From JAWKMZ01 sp041391965 (GTDB lineage Bacteria > Bacteroidota > Bacteroidia > Flavobacteriales > Flavobacteriaceae), in contig JAWKMZ010000004.1 of assembly GCA_041391965.1 (NCBI GenBank), positions 248,001 to 312,000 of the forward strand: a stretch of DNA of 64,000 bases. Reading direction: 5' to 3'. The notes beneath the pieces are model-generated. The model was not told where the DNA came from, ran no database searches, and saw only the letters and a program-made list of their open reading frames with translations. A program made the translations under genes and the position numbers. Of the stretch, positions 60,123 to 64,000 are shown in pieces. Within the stretch, counting starts at the first letter, position 1; each line of letters opens with the position of its first letter.

Positions 60123-60800
60123 TTAATCGTTCAATAAATCGGGTCGTCGCTCTTTAGTACGTTGGTAGGCTTGGTCTTCGCGCCATTTTTCAATATGAGC
60201 AAAATGACCACTAAATAATATTTCTGGTACTTTTAATCCTTTGTATTCTCTTGGCTTGGTGTAAATTGGTGGTGCCAATAAGTTGTCTTGAAACGAATCA
60301 GTCAATGCCGATGTTTCATTACCCAAAACGCCAGGAATTAAACGGATGACTGCATCGCATAAAACTGCTGCACCAAGTTCGCCACCAGACAGCACAAAAT
60401 CGCCAATTGAGATTTCGCGTGTAATTAACAAATCGCGAACACGTTGGTCAACACCTTTATAATGGCCACAAAGAATGATGATATTTTCTTTTAAAGAGAG
60501 TTGATTAGCAATACTTTGATTAAGCGTTTCACCATCTGGAGTCATATAAATAATGTCGTCATAATTTCGTTCAGATTTCAATTTTGAAATACATTTATCA
60601 ATAGGTTCAATCATCATCACCATACCAGCACCTCCACCAAATTGTGTGTCGTCCACAGATTTGTAATTGTCAGTAGTATAATCTCTTAAGTTGTGAAAAT
60701 GGACTTCTACCAAATTAGCTTCAATAGCACGTTTTAAAATAGAAGCTTCAAAAGGACTTTTGAGTAGTTGCGGTAAAACTGTAATAATATCTATGCGCAT
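60123..60800 (-). CDS. trmD: tRNA (guanine37-N1)-methyltransferase TrmD
   Basis: A 225-residue SPOUT enzyme adding a methyl group to G37 to prevent frameshifts. MRIDIITVLPQLLKSPFEASILKRA is the start, TQFGGGAGMVMMIEPID, then the knot with ILCGHYKGVDQRV and EISIGDFVLSGGELGA. The start at 60800 is the conserved MRIDI; an upstream ATG at 60845 adds 15 unrelated residues. Confidence 0.96.
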   Translation of the reverse strand: MRIDIITVLPQLLKSPFEASILKRAIEANLVEVHFHNLRDYTTDNYKSVDDTQFGGGAGMVMMIEPIDKCISKLKSERNYDDIIYMTPDGETLNQSIANQLSLKENIIILCGHYKGVDQRVRDLLITREISIGDFVLSGGELGAAVLCDAVIRLIPGVLGNETSALTDSFQDNLLAPPIYTKPREYKGLKVPEILFSGHFAHIEKWREDQAYQRTKERRPDLLND

Positions 60801-60887
60801 TGCCAATAAGTATGAATTGCAAAGATGCGAAAAAAAATTCTGCAATGGCTATTTGCAGACTTTTTGAATATCAATTTATAGGGTTAA

Positions 60888-61502
60888 TTATCCGTTTTTT
60901 TGCTTGTTGATTTCGTCTTGCAGTTGACGTCTTACTTTCTGTTCGCGTTCTAAAGCATTGCGTCTGTGTTCTTCAAACTCTTCTTCGGTTTCTGCTAATA
61001 CTTTTTTGGCTTGTTTAGTAATGGTATTACTGTTTTTAAATTTGAAAACAAATAAGATAAACAAAGCAAGTAATGCTGCAATAATGCTCCACATTAAAGC
61101 ATTGTAGCCAGTTTTACTCATTTGTAAGCCAAATAAAGCCATACTGTCTTTTTCTTTATTAGTAGTATCTAAAGTGGCTTGTGTGTTGCTTAAATTACTT
61201 TTTAGAGTAGCGATTTCTTTTGCCTGACTATCAACTACATTTTTAGTTTCCAACAAGTTTTTTTCAATAGCTTTAAGAGAATCCATAGTGTGTGCTTTTA
61301 AAGCATATAACCATGTTTTTTTTACCACTTTATAGTCTTGGTAATTATTAGAGCGCTGAATGACATATTCAAACTGATTGTCAACAGAACCTTCTGTTAA
61401 CGAGAGTTTGTCTTCATCATCATTGGAGTTGTCTTGAGCGTATGTTGTAGAAAAAATCAGGAGTGAAGCGAAAATAAAAAATAAGGTTTTAATTGAGTGC
61501 AT
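60888..61502 (-). CDS. Exported coiled-coil membrane protein, function unknown
   Basis: A 204-residue protein with signal peptide (MHSIKTLFFIFASLLIFSTTYAQ), an acidic stretch, a coiled coil (about 75-120, LKAIEKNLLETKNVVDSQAKEIATLKSNL), one membrane segment (YNALMWSIIAALLALFILFVFKF) and a charged cytosolic helix (AETEEEFEEHRRNALEREQKVRRQLQDEI). It lies upstream of trmD in the same direction. Homologues are sometimes named after TrmD because of that position; the sequence itself has no methyltransferase motif. Confidence 0.75.
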   Translation of the reverse strand: MHSIKTLFFIFASLLIFSTTYAQDNSNDDEDKLSLTEGSVDNQFEYVIQRSNNYQDYKVVKKTWLYALKAHTMDSLKAIEKNLLETKNVVDSQAKEIATLKSNLSNTQATLDTTNKEKDSMALFGLQMSKTGYNALMWSIIAALLALFILFVFKFKNSNTITKQAKKVLAETEEEFEEHRRNALEREQKVRRQLQDEINKQKNG

Positions 61503-61578
61503 TAGGTTTGTTTTTTCGGATGTGGTTAATTTTTGAACAAGATAAAAAATTATGTAGATGTTTACTAATATTTAAAAC

Positions 61579-61604
61579 AATAGCCTCATTTTTATGAGGC
61601 TATT
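61579..61604 (-). terminator. Terminator after gapdh
   Basis: AATAGCCTCAT (61579-61589), loop TTTT, ATGAGGCTATT (61594-61604): a perfect 11-bp stem 40 bases beyond the gapdh stop on the minus strand. Confidence 0.75.
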
Positions 61605-61643
61605 TTATATACGACTGTAAATTAAATTTAGATGTTTAAACGA

Positions 61644-63092
61644 TTAATAATAGGTAAATCGTCTTACTTTAGAGATGTATTTGGCTAATCTAATTACTTG
61701 ATTGCTATAGCCATACTCATTATCGTACCAAATGTATAAAATAGCATTTTTACCATCGGCTCTTACAATGGTAGCTTTGCTATCATAAATGGAAGGTGCC
61801 GAACTGCCTACAATATCACTCGACACTAATTCATCACTCATCTCATATTTTATTTGCTCAACAAGATTGCCTTCTAAAGCATATTTTTTCATGATGGTGT
61901 TGATGCCTTCAACTGAGGTAGGTTTTTCTAACTCTAAATTTAAAATTGCCAATGATCCGTTTGGAACAGGTACTCTTATGGCATTTGATGTTAGTTTACC
62001 TTCTAAAGATGGTAATGCTTTTGCAACAGCTGCACCAGCACCAGTTTCGGTAATGACCATATTTAGTCCTGCAGCACGACCTCGTCTATATTTTTTATGA
62101 AAATTATCAACTAAATTTTGGTCATTAGTGTATGCGTGAATGGTTTCTAAATGTCCAAATTTTACACCAAATGTATCTTCAACAGCTTTTAAAACAGGTG
62201 TAATGGCATTAGTTGTGCATGAAGCAGCTGAGAATATTTGAGTTTTATCAGGGTCATAATCTAAATGATTGACACCATGAACAATATTAGGAATGCCTTT
62301 TCCTGGTGCTGTAAATAAGACTTTATCAACTCCTTTAGAAGTTAAATGTCTGCTCAAAGCGTCTTTATCTCTAAATACTCCAGTATTGTCAATTACTAAA
62401 GCGTCTTTAATACCATATTTGGTATAGTCAATCTCTTCTGGTGCATTGGCTGAAATCATATTAACGGTTGTTCCGTTGATAATTAAAGCGCTATTTTTTA
62501 AATCGGTTGCAACAGTTCCTGAAAAATCGCCATGAACCGAATCATTTCTTAATAAAGAGGCTCTTTTTTCTAAAACGGTTTGATTGATTTCGCCACGTGT
62601 AACAATAGCTCTCAAACGTAATTGATTGCCTTTACCTGTTTTGGTCATCAATTCTCTGGCAACTAAACGACCAATACGTCCAAAGCCATAAAGCACGACA
62701 TCTTTTGGTTTGATGCTTTCGTATTTGGAAGCATCTCTTAGTTTGTCAGCCACAAAAGCAGTTGCATTGCTGTGTTTCTGGTCTTCTAAATGGTACTCAT
62801 AAGTTAGTTTTCCAATGTCTAATTTTGCAGGCGGAATGTCTAAAGTTTTGATAGCTTGGGCAATTTCGACAGAATCAAAAATGGAGATTGGTTTTTGTAC
62901 AAATTCGCCAGCATATTCGTGCAAATTCAAGATTTCACTAACATTTCTGTCAATTAGCTGATTTCTAAAAATGACCAATTCAATAGATCTGTCATACCAT
63001 AAATCGCTTACAATTTTAATAAATTCTACTGTAGCTCTTCGCCTGTCTGCCTGAAAAGCCAATTCGTTTTCATAAGTTCCGTTCAAACTCAT
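61644..63092 (-). CDS. gap: Glyceraldehyde-3-phosphate dehydrogenase (long form)
   Basis: A 482-residue enzyme. The first 131 residues are an extra helical domain absent from ordinary 330-residue GAPDH. The NAD-binding domain starts VVLYGFGRIGRLVARELM; catalytic SCTTNAITPVL holds the nucleophile cysteine, with IHAYTNDQNLVD, RRGRAAGLNMVITETGAGAAVAKALP and WYDNEYGYSNQV. It catalyses oxidative phosphorylation of G3P in glycolysis or its reverse. Related long GAPDHs occur in Bacteroidota and some Proteobacteria and may be used gluconeogenically. Confidence 0.93.
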   Translation of the reverse strand: MSLNGTYENELAFQADRRRATVEFIKIVSDLWYDRSIELVIFRNQLIDRNVSEILNLHEYAGEFVQKPISIFDSVEIAQAIKTLDIPPAKLDIGKLTYEYHLEDQKHSNATAFVADKLRDASKYESIKPKDVVLYGFGRIGRLVARELMTKTGKGNQLRLRAIVTRGEINQTVLEKRASLLRNDSVHGDFSGTVATDLKNSALIINGTTVNMISANAPEEIDYTKYGIKDALVIDNTGVFRDKDALSRHLTSKGVDKVLFTAPGKGIPNIVHGVNHLDYDPDKTQIFSAASCTTNAITPVLKAVEDTFGVKFGHLETIHAYTNDQNLVDNFHKKYRRGRAAGLNMVITETGAGAAVAKALPSLEGKLTSNAIRVPVPNGSLAILNLELEKPTSVEGINTIMKKYALEGNLVEQIKYEMSDELVSSDIVGSSAPSIYDSKATIVRADGKNAILYIWYDNEYGYSNQVIRLAKYISKVRRFTYY

Positions 63093-63180
63093 TGTGTTAA
63101 GGTTTAGTGTGTTGTTGTGTTTAAATTTTTTGCAAAAGTAATATATTTCAAACGTTTTCGTGATCTTTTTTAAAAAATAA

Positions 63181-63216
63181 AAAACCCTTTAACATTAATA
63201 TTTGTTAAAGGGTTTT
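63181..63216 (-). terminator. Terminator after the HtrA gene
   Basis: AAAACCCTTTAACA (63181-63194) and TGTTAAAGGGTTTT (63203-63216) form a perfect 14-bp stem with an 8-base loop; on the minus strand a T-rich tract follows. Confidence 0.85.
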
Positions 63217-63237
63217 CTTTACTAAGAAGGACGCTAA

Positions 63238-64000
63238 TTATCTAAAAATGAAGTTCTCTTTTTGTCCATTTTTGTTGATAACAGTAATCTTTCTTAGATT
63301 GCCCTCAACATTGTCCCCAAATTTTTGTTTTAATTGTATAATGTCGTCCACACTTTTGATAGGTTCATCATTAATATCTGTAATAATGTATCCTGTATTG
63401 ATGCCTAAATTTTTATAAAGTTGATAGTTTTGATTTTTGGTAACCATAACACCATTTTTAATACCATTTTCTTTTTTGACATTGCTTGGTATGTTTCTAA
63501 GTTCCATATCTAAAAAGTTGACACTCATAATTTCACTTTTAGACAGTGTTACAGGAATCACTTTTTCTGAGCCATCTCTTGATAGGGTAATTTGCACCAC
63601 ATCATTTGGGCTTTTAGTTTTAAGGTAACCGCTCAAATCGGCAAATTTTGTTATTTGTATGTTATCTACTTTTTTGATGACGTCACCAGTTTTTATGCCA
63701 GCTTTTGCAGCACCAGAATTGTCTTCAACACTATTTACATAAAAACCTTCAGTATCATTCACTTTTAATTCTTCGGCAGATTTACTGTTGAGTTCGCCGC
63801 CAGTAACTCCTAAAACGCCATTTTGTACATTGCCAAATTCCATAATATCTTCTACTACTTTTCTGGCAATATTGCTTGGCACTGCAAACGAATAACCAAT
63901 ATATGAGCCTGTTTGTGATGTGATGGCTGTGTTGATACCAATAAGTTCGCCATTGGTGTTTACCAAAGCACCGCCAGAATTTCCTGGATTGACAGCTGCA
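63238..64000 (-). CDS. HtrA/DegP-type periplasmic serine protease (N-terminus beyond window)
   Basis: The last 254 codons of a Do-type protease. The frame enters at the right edge reading AAVNPGNSGGALVNTNGELIG, with the catalytic serine in GNSGG, then IGYSFAVPSNIARKVVEDI closing the protease domain. PDZ1 follows (about VLGVTGGELNSKSAEELKV, AAKAGIKTGDVIKKVDNIQI) and a second, degenerate PDZ (NLGINTGYIITDINDEPIKSVDDI). It degrades or refolds envelope proteins. The catalytic His and Asp are outside the window. Confidence 0.92.
   Translation of the reverse strand, partial: AAVNPGNSGGALVNTNGELIGINTAITSQTGSYIGYSFAVPSNIARKVVEDIMEFGNVQNGVLGVTGGELNSKSAEELKVNDTEGFYVNSVEDNSGAAKAGIKTGDVIKKVDNIQITKFADLSGYLKTKSPNDVVQITLSRDGSEKVIPVTLSKSEIMSVNFLDMELRNIPSNVKKENGIKNGVMVTKNQNYQLYKNLGINTGYIITDINDEPIKSVDDIIQLKQKFGDNVEGNLRKITVINKNGQKENFIFR

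Noticed and set aside
60888..61502. Second TrmD-type methyltransferase upstream of trmD
   Set aside because: The protein is an exported coiled-coil membrane protein with no SPOUT motif; the name is carried over only by gene position.

Overview
The window is AT-rich (roughly one third G+C by eye) and comes from the chromosome of a member of the Bacteroidota, almost certainly Flavobacteriaceae. Support: GldI (gliding motility), the order ParA-ParB-DUF5683-DapB-LepB-WbqC, a cyclophilin-FKBP fusion lipoprotein, methylmalonyl-CoA mutase with a short small subunit, GIN-domain (DUF2807) proteins, and promoters matching the Bacteroidota consensus TTG-N17-19-TAnnTTTG (for example before trxB, tRNA-Pro and an FKBP gene). 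No phage, IS element, CRISPR array or rRNA was seen. Both window ends cut a gene: a DUF368 membrane protein at the left and an HtrA/DegP protease at the right.

Layout. 1-7 kb (minus strand): DUF368, a TPR protein, a class III aminotransferase, an OstA-like LPS-transport protein, PurA and a Fur regulator. 7-18 kb: RelA/SpoT, an M48 protease, a SpoU/TrmH methyltransferase, a lipoprotein on the plus strand, two exported amidohydrolase genes and a DUF3810 protein. 18-29 kb: PepD, the dual PPIase, GldI, a DHH phosphoesterase, Ndk, a cold-shock protein, an MFS carrier, penicillin acylase, DUF721, a lipocalin-like lipoprotein and RecF. 29-35.5 kb (plus strand): a YfgM-like protein, RibH, two paralogous mini membrane proteins, MutL, two rhomboids and an EEP hydrolase. 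35.6-41.2 kb (minus): DUF6122, WbqC, LepB, DapB, DUF5683, ParB and ParA. 41.2-42.8 kb: a strongly foldable element of about 140 bp and two small orphan genes, which look like an accessory insertion. 42.8-47.2 kb (minus): methylmalonyl-CoA mutase, a DivIC-like protein and uridine kinase. 47.4-51 kb: tRNA-Pro(TGG), an FKBP, a YtxH/holin-like/DUF6327 trio and TrxB. 51-55.4 kb (minus): two GIN proteins, PspC, PadR and DUF4870. 55.5-58 kb (plus): DUF4442, a small conserved protein and a possible metal-handling pair. 58-64 kb: OxyR divergent from Dps, then L19, TrmD, a coiled-coil protein, a long GAPDH and HtrA.

Most of the content is housekeeping and envelope biology. Several envelope-folding and proteolysis factors lie close together: the dual PPIase, GldI, rhomboids, LepB, M48 and HtrA. 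OxyR, Dps and TrxB form an oxidative-stress theme. The features most worth a second look are the foldable element with its small genes at 41.4-42.5 kb, the amidohydrolase modules lacking metal ligands, the small-protein paralogue pair before mutL, the 7-bp tandem repeat before the DUF721 gene, and the CxGKCHL / Met-His-rich pair at 56.4-58 kb. Functions are assigned from protein motifs read by eye; no database search was run.
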